A stretch of 64,000 nt of DNA from Pseudoips prasinana (taxonomy: Eukaryota; Arthropoda; Insecta; Lepidoptera; Nolidae): NCBI GenBank assembly GCA_951640165.1, contig OX621250.1:2480001-2544000 (forward strand). Direction: 5' to 3'. The translations under genes and the position numbers were made by a program. The notes beneath the pieces are model-generated. The model worked only from the letters and a program-made list of their open reading frames with translations, was not told the origin of the DNA and did not search any database. Positions 20,501 through 31,649 of this stretch are shown in pieces; within the stretch, counting starts at the first letter, position 1; every line of letters starts with the position of its first letter.

Positions 20501-20672
20501 TTATTTTTTTGTTTTGATTAGGCAGGGGGAATGCCTATGCATGCCACCCGCAAAAAGTGTCTGCGGGTGGGTATGTCGGACTCGCACCGACTAAACCTAA
20601 CCTGCCGTGGACTTCTTCTGGCGCCTGATAGGGGGAGCCCCGGGAACGCGGGTATGCTCCTCCGGTGCCCCC
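20501..20672 (-). mobile_element. SINE-D copy with 16-bp target duplication
   Basis: Flanked by the 16-bp direct repeat ttattggtaccaacct at 20485-20500 and 20673-20688. The T-rich low-coordinate end is the A tail, so the element is antisense. Body GC-rich with tgccacccgcaaaaagtgtc and gtcggactcgcaccgac. Confidence 0.85.
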
Positions 20673-20724
20673 TTATTGGTACCAACCTAGAATTTAAGAG
20701 TGCCATTTTAATGTTCTTGTCAGG

Positions 20725-21200
20725 TATTATTCATTCAAGCCGTGTGATTTTGGCCCAGAAGATTAGAGGGCCATCCCATACCATCCCGTGGGTATAGAAC
20801 AGGCTACTAAGGGATACAGCAGGTAGTCAGGCAGTAACGCCACCTCATTGCGGCCGCCAACACTCATACCTAGCGCGGTGACTACTTACCCCACCAAATA
20901 ATAATAATATCTGGGGACAATGTCACACAGATCATCCTAGCCCCAAACTAAGCAAAGCTTGTACCATGGGTACCAGGCGACGATATACATACTTATATAG
21001 ATAGATAAATACTTATATACATAGAAAACATCCACGACTCAGAAACAAATATTCGTGCTCATCACACAAATATGTGCACTTACCGGAATTCGAACCCAGG
21101 ACCACCAGCTCGTAGGCAGGAGCACTACCAACTAGGCTACGGTGACCAAATGGCAATGATATGAAAACTTTTGGGGGAAGCCTATGTTACTACACTAGGC
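20725..21200 (+). repeat. RTE derivative interrupted by SINE-A
   Basis: Blocks ccataccatcccgtgggtat and gcgcggtgactactt lead up to about 20899; after the SINE, atggcaatgatatg and ttttgggggaagcct follow. It is a two-end RTE derivative like 51565-51757, and older than the SINE within it. Confidence 0.5.
20905..21148 (-). mobile_element. SINE-A, antisense copy
   Basis: From ggggacaatgtcacacagat to ctaggctacggtgacc, with antisense B box attcgaacccagg near 21090. Confidence 0.85.
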
Positions 21201-21880
21201 TAAGAACATTGTTACTAACTTCTTGTAATCTGTATTTTTACTAACAATAGGTTAAAAACACTGTTACCTACAAATTTATGGACCAAAGTCTGAAATAAAT
21301 GTCTTTATTATTATTATTATGTTCAGCAGTGGAGAATATCACACTGATGATGTGATTATTCATTAATCCATTATTGCTTGATTTTATTGGCAATTTAAGT
21401 AATTTACTAATATCTTAGCTTACCCCATGCTTGCACTGGGGCAAGTTAAGATACCGCCAACACTACAACTCCACATTTTCGGACTGATGTAAGTTGTTTT
21501 GTTACATATAGTCCCATAGAAAGTTGTGTTGTTTCAGGTATAACCGGGTGTTCAAAAGTCGTAACCGACATGTATTTTTGTAATGTTTCATTTAAACAAT
21601 TTATGTCACTAGATATTATAACAGTTAGTATATACGATTATATACGATTTACGTATTAGGAGTGAGAATAAGTAATTTTGAATTTTATGGTAATATTAAC
21701 AAAACCGATGGATAACACCCACATCCTCCGGAAGGGTGTTAGCAAGGGAATCCTAAATTTGATCTGCCAGAGTGTATCGTTCGTAGCTTAACGCAGAGCG
21801 CCTACCCCGGATTGGTAGATGGTGCAGTTTCGAGACCCGCCGGAAGTAGAAAAAATATGATATTAGTGAATGAAATGTTT
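21200..21880. other. no gene; LINE-tail scrap
   Basis: A tail-like ctgaaataaatgtctttatt followed by TTA repeats lies at 21290-21320. The remainder is AT-rich and unmatched. Confidence 0.4.
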
Positions 21881-22003
21881 TCATACAATGTGTACCTAAA
21901 TATCTATGTTTCTAGAAATAATAATGTATACATCTATATTACTACAAATATGTACTGACTATTTACAAGTGATTTTTAAAAGTCTACGTGAATAAAAACC
22001 TAT
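21880..22003 (+). mobile_element. LINE-A 3' end
   Basis: Runs from gtgtacctaaatatc to gtctacgtgaataaaaacct. SINE-A at 22005 starts immediately after this end. Confidence 0.65.
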
Positions 22004-22004
22004 T

Positions 22005-22250
22005 GTCACCGTAACCTAGTTGGTAGTGCTCCTGCCTACGAAGCTGATGGTCCTGGGCTCGAATTCCGGTAAGTGCAAATATTTGTGTGATGAGCACGAA
22101 TATTTGTTTCTGTGTCATGGATGTTTTCTATGTATATAAGAATTTATCTATCTATATAAGTATGTATTTCGTCGCCATCTGGTACCCATAGTACAAGCTT
22201 TGCTTAGTTTGGGGCTAGGATGATATGTGTGAATTTGTCCAAAAAAAAAA
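22005..22250 (+). mobile_element. SINE-A copy with A tail
   Basis: Head gtcaccgtaacctagttggt, B box gggctcgaattccgg (slightly decayed) and a 10-A tail near 22241. Confidence 0.8.
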
Positions 22251-22391
22251 ATTAACACACCGGTGGATAACTGTAGGGTGCGACGAATACGTTAGCTAGA
22301 AAATGTCAAAGAATAAGAGCAATACCTGAAGAATTTAATAATTCGCATAAGCATTGCATCCTTTCATATTATATTTTCATTGAGAAAATCC

Positions 22392-22502
22392 TACCGCGTT
22401 TTCATACTATAGTATGAAACTATAGTATGAAAACGCGGTAACTGAAATCTTATTTCTCTTATATAGCTATAGCTATATAAGAGAGAAATAAGATTTCAGT
22501 TA
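22392..22502. repeat. two abutting palindromes
   Basis: First, 22392-22440: 22-bp perfect arms beginning taccgcgttttcatac, spacer atgaa. Second, 22439-22502: about 31-bp arms beginning taactgaaatcttattt, no spacer, one 2-bp indel. The right end of one coincides with the left end of the next. Confidence 0.95.
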
Positions 22503-22721
22503 GTTTAGGCGTTTAATAAGTAGAATCGCCAGCAGTATTAAAGGAAGAAGATTTATTGACCGAAGGCGGTCGTATTAAACTTGGATGAATATTTTTTTAT
22601 GATCTTGAATTGATAAATACCAAGTAGTAGTACGTTGTGTTAATAGTTCTATATGTACATATATTTTGGTGTATGTATAAATACGTATCTTAAACAATGT
22701 AAATATATCTTTCTAGACGTA

Positions 22722-22856
22722 CAGACGCCATCAAATCTAGCTACCCCAATCTGTCAGATTTCTTTTATACATTTTCAACTTTATCACAAAAATGTAAGGT
22801 TCACTTTCTATTGGGGAAATTTGACAGATTGGGGTAGCTTGATGTGCTGCCGTTTG
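22722..22856. mobile_element. 135-bp mariner-type MITE, copy 2
   Basis: Same length and ends as 7228-7362; TA at 22720-22721 and 22857-22858. Terminal repeats slightly decayed (cgtttg at the right end). Confidence 0.8.
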
Positions 22857-22989
22857 TACATATGTAACGTCTTTATGACTGAGCTGTACATCCGTAATGA
22901 CTGTACGTTTACCACGCCGCCGGCCTTCAATTTATATGGTTCAATATTTAACATTACTTTTGTAGCAATACTCATTCCACTCGACTACG

Positions 22990-23260
22990 GCGGCGCTGAT
23001 TTTTTATTAAATCAAATCAAAAAGTCATTTATTCCGTTAAAATATTACATTTGTGTGGAATCGTCATTTTTTTTTACCCTACCGTGCAGTGCATGACGTG
23101 GCAGCTACTGAGAAACACTGCCAGAAAACTCAGTAGGAATCCTTTTTAAAAATATTTATTTCTTAAGTACTTAAAATTACATTGTATTTAAATGTGTTAA
23201 TTTAGAGCGACTCAATCCCAAGCGGTTTTGTCACTTAAATAATCAGAAGATGAGATATAT
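22990..23260 (-). mobile_element. LINE-M 3' end, antisense
   Basis: Carries the blocks tttattccgttaaaatatta, gtgcagtgcatgacgtggca and aaaactcagtaggaatcc. Forms an inverted pair with 23350-23621. Confidence 0.7.
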
Positions 23261-23276
23261 TTTTTATTTGATTATA

Positions 23277-23800
23277 ATAATAATAATATCCAGGGAAATA
23301 ATTCACACACGACCACCTGATCCTAAACTAATCAGAGCTTGTACTACTACTACTTGTGTAGCAGGGCATATTACAAAATTTCTGATTATTTAAGTGATAA
23401 AAGTGCTTGGGATTGAGTTGTTCTGAATCAACACACATGATTGTAATTAATCTTAAGTATATTTTATTTTAAAAAAGGATTCCTACTGAGTTTTCTGGCA
23501 GTGTTTCTTAGTAGCTGCCACGTCATGCACTGCACGGTAAGGTAAAAAAAATATGACGATTCCACATAAATGTAAAATTTTTACGGAATAAAGTACCTTT
23601 GACTTTGACTTTGACTTATGGATATGGACCAGATAACTGATATACTACATAATAATATACTACTTTTCTTTTTTAATCAGGTACTTATAATGATAATTAC
23701 ACCCAGACACAGGATAAACAAATATGTTCATGCACACAAATACATCTGTACTGTATACCAACCACGCCAACAGGCCCGTCAAAGTTTCTCACTCTCTTGA
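23277..23800 (-). mobile_element. SINE-C copy split by a LINE
   Basis: Antisense SINE-C from the gggaaataattcacacacga region to gagcttgtacta at about 23345, resuming at atggaccagataactgatat near 23628 and running to the acgccaacaggcccgtc head. The gap is filled by the LINE-M 3' end. Confidence 0.65.
23350..23621 (+). mobile_element. LINE-M 3' end, nested in SINE-C
   Basis: Sense copy of the 22990-23260 sequence, ending in a ttgact/tgactt repeat tail at about 23597-23621. It interrupts SINE-C between its gtacta and atgga blocks. Confidence 0.7.
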
Positions 23801-23809
23801 CCTACAAAT

Positions 23810-24005
23810 AAATACCTTAAGACACCTAAGACACTGCCATATGATTCCAAACGAGGCACAGCCTGTAGTATAGCAACCAGATAACTGAGAAACATACTTA
23901 ATATATTATACACACAGACACAATACAAATAGTAGTGCGCATCACACAAAGATCTGTCGTGGGTGGGGATTGAACCCACGTCTTCTTGCCTAGTATCCTA
24001 ACTGT
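23810..24005 (-). mobile_element. SINE-C-like copy
   Basis: Blocks agcaaccagataactgag and antisense B box gggattgaacccacg near 23966. Confidence 0.55.
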
Positions 24006-24009
24006 AAAC

Positions 24010-24660
24010 GTCAAAAATAAAAAGAAAACTGATTCAAATTTCTCCGCTATCGAAGTCATCTCTAATAGTAGGTATACCTGATATAGCAGCGATCCTTATC
24101 TTTTACCATTATCACCTTCAAAACTAACAGTGACAACCTGAATCTCTGTACAATCAAACTCCAAATTACGTTACAACTTCCGCTCGAAGTAAACGTCTTC
24201 AAAACCTCTCCACCAACTCAGTTTCATACTATTATTCTAAAGTTTAACTTAAATATGCCTTGAAGATCCACTCACTATGCATTATAAATATTATAAGTGA
24301 GTGTTTGAAGTATCTTGACGGAATGTTGTTTTATGGCGTCGGTGAATTGTTTGCAATAGACATTAGGAGATCCAGTGCGCGTCAATAAGTGGTAAAGGTT
24401 GGTTCTTCTTGTTATATTAATGTGAATTGTGGAAAATTCGAAGATGCAGTAGGATGTGTACATGAAGAACGTTTTTAGTTATGGACCAAGTGGTGTTTAT
24501 ATCTTGGAAATACTAATATAAGGTAAGTTAATATGGAAGTCTAGCGATTTCATTTTAAGAAAATGTTGATTTGTATTCGTACGTTTTTATGAAGTCCGGA
24601 CAGTTTAAACTAAATGCATTATTAAAGAATACTTTGATGCCTCGAGTAGCATCTTGCCAG
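24010..24660. other. intergenic, nothing firm
   Basis: A 62-codon minus frame at 24275-24463 lacks recognisable motifs. No repeat match within the window. Confidence 0.3.
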
Positions 24661-24664
24661 TGTC

Positions 24665-24960
24665 CATTTGTAGTAAACTTTATATAGTTTATTCGTAGGC
24701 ACTCCTTCCATACACAACAGTGAAATAATGGCGCCTACCATATTAACTTCTCCGCCAGTTAAAGGATTAATTAAAAGGAAAGTCCAAATTAATAAGATAA
24801 TATGGACCGTAACAAATTTAAAACAAAAAGGCATATTACAAAGTTTATGACTATATTAGTCTCCACGACACATGGAATTCTAGTGTGGAGACCTGAGATT
24901 TATGTAACTAGACTATATATTTTCTGAACAATAAAGATTATTATTATTATTATTGATAAA
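24665..24960 (+). pseudogene. LINE-like ORF end and 3' UTR
   Basis: An open + frame (MAPTILTSPPVKGLIKRK, TGA near 24850) leads into a short UTR with ctgaacaataaagatt and an ATT-repeat tail. Polyadenylation signal plus simple tail fit a 5'-truncated LINE; the family is not recognised. Confidence 0.35.
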
Positions 24961-25044
24961 TCTGCTTGGGAATGTGTCGATTTAATTTAACGCATTTACA
25001 TAGATTAAATTATTAAATTATAATTAGATGTTAAGTTGTTCTTG

Positions 25045-25150
25045 ATATTTATTTAAAAAGGATTCCTACTGAGTTCTTTGGCAGTATTTCTCAGTAGCTG
25101 TCACGTCAAGCACTGCACGGCAGGAGAAAAGTGTAACGATTAAAAAAAAA
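25045..25150 (+). mobile_element. LINE-M 3'-end fragment
   Basis: Contains aaaggattcctactgagtt and ctgtcacgtcaagcactgca, matching 22990 and 23480. Confidence 0.6.
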
Positions 25151-25154
25151 AATT

Positions 25155-25560
25155 TTTACTGACTAAAAAATATATGATTATGAAAGGTGCTTCATATTAT
25201 TTATGTGGTTTCTGATATTATTGCTTACATCAGAATCACATCCAAATATACGTACAATTTCTACCTAACTATATCTATATATACATACGTGTCAAGTAAA
25301 ATGTTTTGCAAGCCTCAAGGATTGGTCCATCGATGTTCCGACCTTTATTGATATAACATGGCTTCTCCTAAATTTGACAAGAGTCAACATTGACCGAGTT
25401 CACGACTCGGTTACATGATTTTTCCAACGAGTTTATGCAAATGACGTGTTGCCCACTTATTAGGATACATTGCAAATGAATATACGGCGGAATTGGGAAC
25501 TAAAATAGAATATAATTATTGTGGAAAATGTCAGATAAGAGAGCGAGTAACTGTTATAGT
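25155..25560. other. intergenic, nothing recognised
   Basis: AT-rich; no coding or repeat evidence within this window. Confidence 0.35.
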
Positions 25561-25564
25561 CTGT

Positions 25565-25682
25565 ATTTATAATTGCTCTCACTTGTCCGTAAGTTAAGCA
25601 CCTAAGGGCGCGGACAGTCTTTAGATGGTGGTTTAATTTCTGAGCGTCCTCATGATTGGAAGAGTACGTTGTGCGTGTTATT
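25565..25682 (+). mobile_element. 5S-derived SINE, truncated
   Basis: 5S-like segment cttgtccgtaagttaagcac, then gcgcggacagtctttagatgg, then the SINE body ggtttaatttctgagcgtcc. It is cut short by SINE-B. Confidence 0.55.
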
Positions 25683-25684
25683 AT

Positions 25685-26186
25685 TAATCTAGCGGTAGCG
25701 TGTTCAACCGCAGGTAAAAAGTTCCTGGGTTTACATCCCATGTCAGACCATTATGTGATTTTGGGATTTTTCTGTAAAGAAACATACCGAGAAATGTAAC
25801 TTTACAGAAAAATCTCATCTTTTTATCCTATTCTTGCATTTCCGCTATCGGACAGAGCTGGAATACTATACAACATTGTTAAAACTGGCATGAAACGTCG
25901 CTCATAGTGATTATTGTTTTATATTTCTTAAGTAGTAGTTAGAGACAGCCCAATGGAGTGGCATAGTCATGTTTGACTAAAACTCCTTAAATAAAGATTT
26001 AAAAAAAAACTCTTTATCCTAAAGTCCCAAAGTCTGGGAGTTGGTGGTACATAAACCCCATGCCTCGAAGAGCACGTAAGCCGTCGGTTCTGTACCTGAC
26101 CTCTTTCCAGTCAATTTGCTACTCATCCCATCGAATCATAAGAGTGATGAAATAGGAATTAACCCTGTATTTGTGCAAATCACATA
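25685..26186 (+). mobile_element. SINE-B copy, interrupted
   Basis: Head taatctagcggtagcgtg. At about 25786-26012 the body is replaced by unrelated sequence bounded by a small fold-back (gatttttctgtaaag 25765-25779 against 25800-25814). The body resumes at agtctgggagttgg and meets a MITE at 26187. Confidence 0.6.
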
Positions 26187-26573
26187 TACAACATGTAACG
26201 TAATTAACGCACACCCCCAGACACTCCAATTAGAATATTCTGTTGTAATCATAATACATTCACTGAATTTTTAATTTAACATGTATATGCATTGTTATAA
26301 ACTAAATTAGTTTATTGGAATAAAGTTTATTTTTCTTTATTTTGTATTTAATGATGGAATTTGAATGAATACAAATAAAACAGCGATTTTAAAAGTCTTA
26401 CAGTCCATTTCAATTTGTTTTGTAGTGTACAGGTTTAATATGACAATAATATCCGTACTTTTACTTATTTTGGAAAAAGAAATTACCTATATTAAAAGTG
26501 ATATAAATCGATTCAGTAAACGATTCTGAACAAACTATTTTCAAGATGTGCGTTATTTAAATTACATGTTGTA
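26187..26573. mobile_element. 387-bp MITE with TA duplication, copy 1
   Basis: Ends tacaacatgtaacgtaatta and its inverted counterpart aattacatgttgta; about 30-bp terminal inverted repeats including acgcacac/gtgcgt. TA on both sides. A 400-bp copy is at 58499-58898. It lies in the SINE-B tail. Confidence 0.8.
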
Positions 26574-26788
26574 TATCTGACAATGCCAGTGGCAGTCGTT
26601 GCCATACGAATAGTCGCCTTCTGGCCGACTAGTATAGCTGAGACTAGGGTAGCCACAGCTCATACGGCTCTTAATAGGTATAGACAAAAATATGACTATT
26701 GATTTATTTAACAATTTTGACCGAAATAGTTACATCATATCCGCTGAAAAACGTCCACAACAGGACATAGGCCTCCCTAAAGTTTGTC

Positions 26789-27033
26789 GGTCACCATAGC
26801 CTAGTTGGTAGTGCTCCTGCCTACGAAGCTGGTGGTCCTGGGTTCGAATCCCGGTAAATGAAAAAATTTGTGTGATGAGCACGAATATTTGTTTCTGAGT
26901 CATGGATGTTATTTATCTATCTATATAAGTAGATATGTATATCGTCGCCTGGTACCCATAGTACAAGCTCAGCTTAGTTTGGGGCTAGGATGATCTGTGT
27001 GACGTTGTCCCTAGATAGATAGATATTATTTTA
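26789..27033 (+). mobile_element. SINE-A copy
   Basis: Head ggtcaccatagcctagttgg, intact B box gggttcgaatcccgg, tail with GATA repeats at 27013-27030. Confidence 0.85.
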
Positions 27034-27114
27034 TTATTAAAGAACTCTAGAAGTCCCTGTCTTGCGCTACCCGCAAACAGCGGTTTGTAAATTTTGTTCA
27101 GTTTGGAATAATAA

Positions 27115-27370
27115 TGATATCCCGGGACATTATTTTCACACGGCAATCTGATCCCAAACTAAGCAGAACTTGTACTATGGAAACCAGATGACTGGTATAC
27201 TACACTTCTTTACTTTCTTTTGTAAATACATACTTATATAGATATAATTACACCCAGACTCAGGACAAACGGACATGTTCATGCACACAAATATCTGTCC
27301 TGGGTGGGAATCCCATGATGTTTCGGCGTTTAAAGCAAGCATTTGCCAACCACGGCAACATGCCCGGAAT
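27115..27370 (-). mobile_element. SINE-C, antisense copy
   Basis: From atcccgggacattattttca to the cacggcaacatgcccg head; body gcagaacttgtactatgg and gtcctgggtgggaatc. Confidence 0.75.
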
Positions 27371-27599
27371 ATTTTATTTTTATTTTATTTTATTTTGTTG
27401 GAAAACCTACAGCTGTTGATATGTGATTAGCTATTTGTATATAATGTAGAAAGCCAATAGGTTTTCACCAATAGCCATACATTATAAAACTGGTACATGT
27501 TTGCTAATATCTCGGAAACATGCAACTGAATACATATCTTAAAAATATTAGTTTCCTTACAGTTACTTATTACTAAAGAAATTAAGGCATAGCAACCGC

Positions 27600-28370
27600 T
27601 TCACTGTTTTTATGTTGAATGAATAAGGGTCAAGTTATGTTTCTTACATAACATGTTAAAGTTCTTACTTGCTCTCACTATGAACGAGTTTTGTCGGTAA
27701 TTAGTTGAAACAATTGGAATAGATATAGGGGGATTGTGACGAGTTCTGCTAGGTACGTTAAAGTTGATTTTGCTTAAAAATTCCGGACAATCTATTAAAT
27801 TGAATATTATTTTTAGTAAGTATGAAAGATCTGAGGTTTCTCGACGTTTAATAAGTGGTAATATGCCAAATAAGATAGAAACTAATAATATAATAGAAAA
27901 TTGACTGCCTCGTTGGTCTAGCGGTAGCGTGTTCAACCGCAGATAATGAGGTCCTGGGTTCAAATCCCGGGTCGGGCCAAAAAGTGATTTTGGGATTTTT
28001 CCGTAAAAAGAAATTTCTCAGTATCAGCCCGAAGTCTGGAAGTTGGCGGTATTACACCCCCGTGCCTCGGAGAGCACGTAAAGCCGTCGGTCCTGTACCT
28101 GAACTCTTTCCGGTCGTGTCGCTAGGCGTCCCATCGGATTATGAGAGTGATGGAATAGAAAGTGCCCCTGTGTTTGCGCACACACTTGTGCACTATAATA
28201 TGTACTGCGCAATTGGCTAGTCTCCATTAAGACTGGCCGCCGTGGCCGAAATCGGTCGGGAGGACATCATCATCATCAAGATAGAAATATTTGAAAACTG
28301 AAAAAGAATAATTGAATACAGTTGTTAAATATACTGATTATGAGTTGAAGTTGGCTGCTTATAAATTATT
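27600..28370 (-). pseudogene. LINE ORF2 C-terminus, split by SINE-B
   Basis: Minus frame shows ILPLIKRRETSDLSYLLKI, then IDCPEFLSKINFNVPSRTR and NYRQNSFIVRA, the conserved C-terminal block of many insect RT proteins. Excising 27882-28277 plus one target copy joins QFSNIS to ILFGILPL in frame. Confidence 0.7.
27882..28277 (+). mobile_element. SINE-B copy with 10-bp target duplication
   Basis: Head actgcctcgttggtctagcg at 27904, B box gggttcaaatcccgg, tail of CAT repeats. The 10-bp aagatagaaa occurs at 27872-27881 and 28278-28287; about 20 extra bases precede the SINE head. Confidence 0.7.
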
Positions 28371-28404
28371 CCAGTAGTACTTTCAAGTTTGCTATATTGC
28401 TTAA

Positions 28405-28460
28405 TATTGGGAGGCCTATGCCTATCAGTGGACGACATCGGGCTTATGATGATGAAGGCA
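28405..28460 (+). repeat. RTE-type 3' tail fragment
   Basis: ggaggcctatgcctatcagt then ggacgacatcggg and a GATGATG tail. Confidence 0.5.
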
Positions 28461-28694
28461 GTGGGAATAGAATTACCATCATATTTTGAACTCTATTAAG
28501 TAGGAATAAAGTTAAAAACCTATGAATTTTAAACATACATACCTTGCCTATGCTTTATACTATGCCTTATAAAGGATTAAACACACCACCGGAAAGTTTC
28601 AAGTCGCATTGGTATTTAAAAAACCCCTCAAAAGTCTGTTTCCATTTAGCCGGTTTAGATACCTTCAGATTCTTTTCGTAAAGCTTAGTACAAT

Positions 28695-29100
28695 AAAATC
28701 CTGGGACATTCACACACGGCTATGTGATCCCAAACTAAACAGAGCTTGTAGGTAGGTACTATGACGACCTTCTTGGTTGTCACCTTCGTTCGTCCAAACA
28801 TTTAAAAAGAAATAATTAAAAAAGAACGCATTTGAAAATATTTCAAACGAAAATAACAAAATTCTTTAGAACAGTCATTCATTCTACGAAAGAGCTCTAC
28901 AGGGCAGCAATCCCTGTTACCTATCATAGGAAAATTGAAGAAAATATACAACGTATTATTCAACTTCAGTGTAAATATCAACAAGATCCTGAAGACGATC
29001 TGAAGTAGCAGAACGTCATAGTACTATGGAAACCAGATAACTGATATACTACGTATACTACTTTTCTTTTGTAAATACATACATAATAGATAATTAGACT
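28695..29100 (-). mobile_element. SINE-C copy split by a 257-bp insertion
   Basis: Antisense SINE-C from tcctgggacattcacacacg to gtactatg, resuming at gtactatggaaaccagataa (29021). The piece between (28764-29020) is listed separately. Confidence 0.65.
28764..29020 (+). pseudogene. 257-bp insertion with open frame, 8-bp target duplication
   Basis: Flanked by gtactatg at 28756-28763 and 29021-29028. The + strand has about 60 open codons ending in TAG near 29007, including FFRTVIHSTKELYRAAIP and IQRIIQLQCKYQQDPEDD. The peptide is Lys/Glu/Gln-rich and looks coding. There is no A tail and the ends are not clearly inverted repeats. Origin unknown: hAT-type cargo or a captured exon are options. Confidence 0.35.
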
Positions 29101-29104
29101 TGAT

Positions 29105-30505
29105 GATAATTTTTACTTATGTAGTAAAGGGTTAAGTTATGCGTAAAACCAGTTGCTAAGCATTTTTATTTTGAAATTACTCTTTGTCTCCCCTGAAAGA
29201 CGTCCACTTCTGAACTAAGGCCTCCCCAAAGGATACACACAATAGCCGGCCACCTGATCTTCGATCCACTTTGTGCTAACGCTGCGTCTTCCGGTTCATA
29301 GTCGGCACTCATGAACCTTTAAAAATTACTGGTTATGTTTTTACTGACTATATCCAAGAATGTGGAAATCTTAAGATTTTTGTTTAGTTTTAGATCATAA
29401 AAAGGATAGATTCTTAAAACATTAAAATAAATTCACATTTTTTGATATTTATTCTTTTTTTTAACTGTGATATATCTCGTTCAAATCTATCTATGATATC
29501 AGTGGCCTTTTACAACCTGTATTGTTCTTATATAATTGGCAAGATCGTGTGAAAATTAGCACGAGTGCCTGTAAGATGCTTACTACGTAAACTAGAACAG
29601 AGAGAAGCTATTAACCTTTTACTACCTCTAAAAGCACTACGGCATTTAATCTTCTGACATCTTATTTGGGCAATAGTAGTAGTCATAAAAGTTTATAGTC
29701 ACCAGCCATTATTAAGGACCTACATATTTTATGTTGGGTAAATTGGAAATTGGGTGCTATTGGTCGGCAGGACATGCTATTGTCCTCCCAGGGCACGTGT
29801 CGCACACCATGTGAGATACATCGTAAAAGATATCACCGCAGTAGCATTCACGTGACTCCCTTAATAGGCAGAAGCCCACGGTAGGTTAGGTTTAGTAGGT
29901 AGTAGTATTTGTAAGTGGGGCATTTCCCCTACCTTATCAATAAAAGTTTCTGTCGATGGAACAAGTATCATTATCACATTTAACGAAATCAGAACAAATA
30001 AACAGTGCACAAATCGCCATATTTATAATAATTCTCTACGCAAAACTCAAACGCATCCGTGAAATAATCCATGGCAACAAAATCTTTGACAATCAAGCCA
30101 CATATCCCCACAACCCCCACTTGAAGTTTGTGTCTTTCATAGATTGCTAAACTCTTAGTTTCGCTTTATCCCTTTTTGCCACAACTTTTTAAATAGTAAT
30201 CCCGAGGCAATATGTATTTTATGTAAATTCACGGTTTAGATGCATTTCGATCCACTGAGATAAAGATACATATGTTTATAGCTAAATGTTCCAACTTCGC
30301 CATCAATAGAATTGATTCAGATAACTCTACGGGTATAACCAGAGCGTTTTTATTGCAAAAAAATGCGTTACAGCAATTACAGGTACTCCTACATATATAT
30401 GTCTCATGTAAATCATTGTTTAAAAAACTAAAAAAAAATTACTCTAGTATGTTTGTACAATTTTGAAATTGGTGTATTTGTGAAAACGCAGCCACTGTTA
30501 TTTAC
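29105..30505. other. mostly unique AT-rich; two TE scraps
   Basis: A minus RTE 3' fragment at 29186-29310 (gaaagacgtccacttctgaa, gctgcgtcttccggttca) and a SINE-D-like scrap at about 29740-29890 (ctcccagggcacgtgtcgc, cacggtaggttaggtttagt). No gene recognised. Confidence 0.4.
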
Positions 30506-30511
30506 TATATA

Positions 30512-30755
30512 TAATATCTAGGGACAATGTCACACAGATCATCCTAGCCCCAAACTAAGCAAAGCTTGTACTATGGGTACCAGGCGACGATATACATACT
30601 TATATAGATAGATAAATACTTAAATACATAGAAAACATCCATGACTCAGAAACAAAAATTCGTGCTCATCACGCAAATATTTGCACTTACCGGGATTCGA
30701 ACCCAGGACCACCAGCGTCGTAGGCAGGAGCACTACCAACTAGGCTACGGTGATC
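30512..30755 (-). mobile_element. SINE-A, antisense copy
   Basis: From ctagggacaatgtcacac to the taggctacggtgatc head; antisense B box gggattcgaacccagg. Confidence 0.85.
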
Positions 30756-30829
30756 GTTTACTACAGCTAAATATGTTTTTCCTTGCAACACAAGACATGG
30801 AAATATACTTTGTATAAATTATAAGCTTT

Positions 30830-31130
30830 TAGAATAATTCTTATGCTATGGGTGTGAAAGTTTATAATGCTTTGCCGCAAAATATTAAAGATTTTTTTGC
30901 AGCAAAGTTCGAAAACCATCTCAGACTGTGGCTCCTGGAAAAATCATTCTACTCCATGAGTGATGTGTGTTTAATTAATTATATTATTTGTATTATATAA
31001 TATTTTTTCAACAAAGCTAATATTAAGGACTCTATTTTTAAGTGAAATTATTATAATTAATCTGAATGTGATTAGAGTCGTCTAATCATTCAGTAGTCCC
31101 ATTTTACACAGCTTCAGTAAATAACAAAAC
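30830..31130 (+). pseudogene. LINE ORF2 C-terminal fragment
   Basis: Encodes MGVKVYNALPQNIKDFF and LRLWLLEKSFYSMSDV, the same C-terminal block as MGPKIFNKLP at 8640. A short AT-rich 3' UTR follows. Confidence 0.5.
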
Positions 31131-31396
31131 CGATAAATTCCTCAACAAATACAACAATTAACACACATATTCCCATCAATACAAACGGCTGATATTTGTC
31201 AAACCTCTGACAAAGATTTATTCACAATCTTATCTCTTTATTAACATTAGCTTATTTGATATCGCAAACACGGTGCGTGGAACTTTTCTAACACAATATT
31301 ATTGTTAAAACTATAGTAAATATTCGGTAAGAAACGGGTAACAAAATGAAAACCCTCAATTATCTCTTCTTGTTCTGATGCAATAAATTAATTATT

Positions 31397-31589
31397 TGTC
31401 GTCATGTGCATTTGAGATTTTGACATTGGAGACTTGATTGATTGTGTCGTCATGTGCATTTGAGATTTTGACATTGGAGACTTGATTGATTGTGTCGTCA
31501 TGTGCATTTGAGATTTTGACATTGGAGACTTGATTGATTGTGTCGTCATGTGCATTTGAGATTTTGACATTGGAGACTTGATTGATTGT
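31397..31589. repeat. minisatellite, 48-bp unit x 4
   Basis: Four almost identical 48-bp units beginning tgtcgtcatgtgcatttgag. The unit is a multiple of three, so the minus strand reads a 16-residue repeat (MSKSQMHMTTQSIKSP) without stops over 31388-31570. Confidence 0.95.
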
Positions 31590-31649
31590 CCATGCAGGAT
31601 AACTATATAGTTAACAGAAGTAGTACCTCCATCCCATAGAATACGTACC

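Noticed and set aside
20531..20797. Open frames starting MHATRKKCLRVG (also at 801, 49139 and 58048)
   Set aside because: Same frame in every SINE-D copy and dependent on repeat sequence; no coding evidence.
28024..28227. Open frames on the antisense of SINE-B (also near 47885 and 52633)
   Set aside because: Shared by SINE-B copies; repeat artefact.
31397..31589. CRISPR-like array
   Set aside because: Units are directly adjacent with no spacers, in a eukaryotic genome; a minisatellite.
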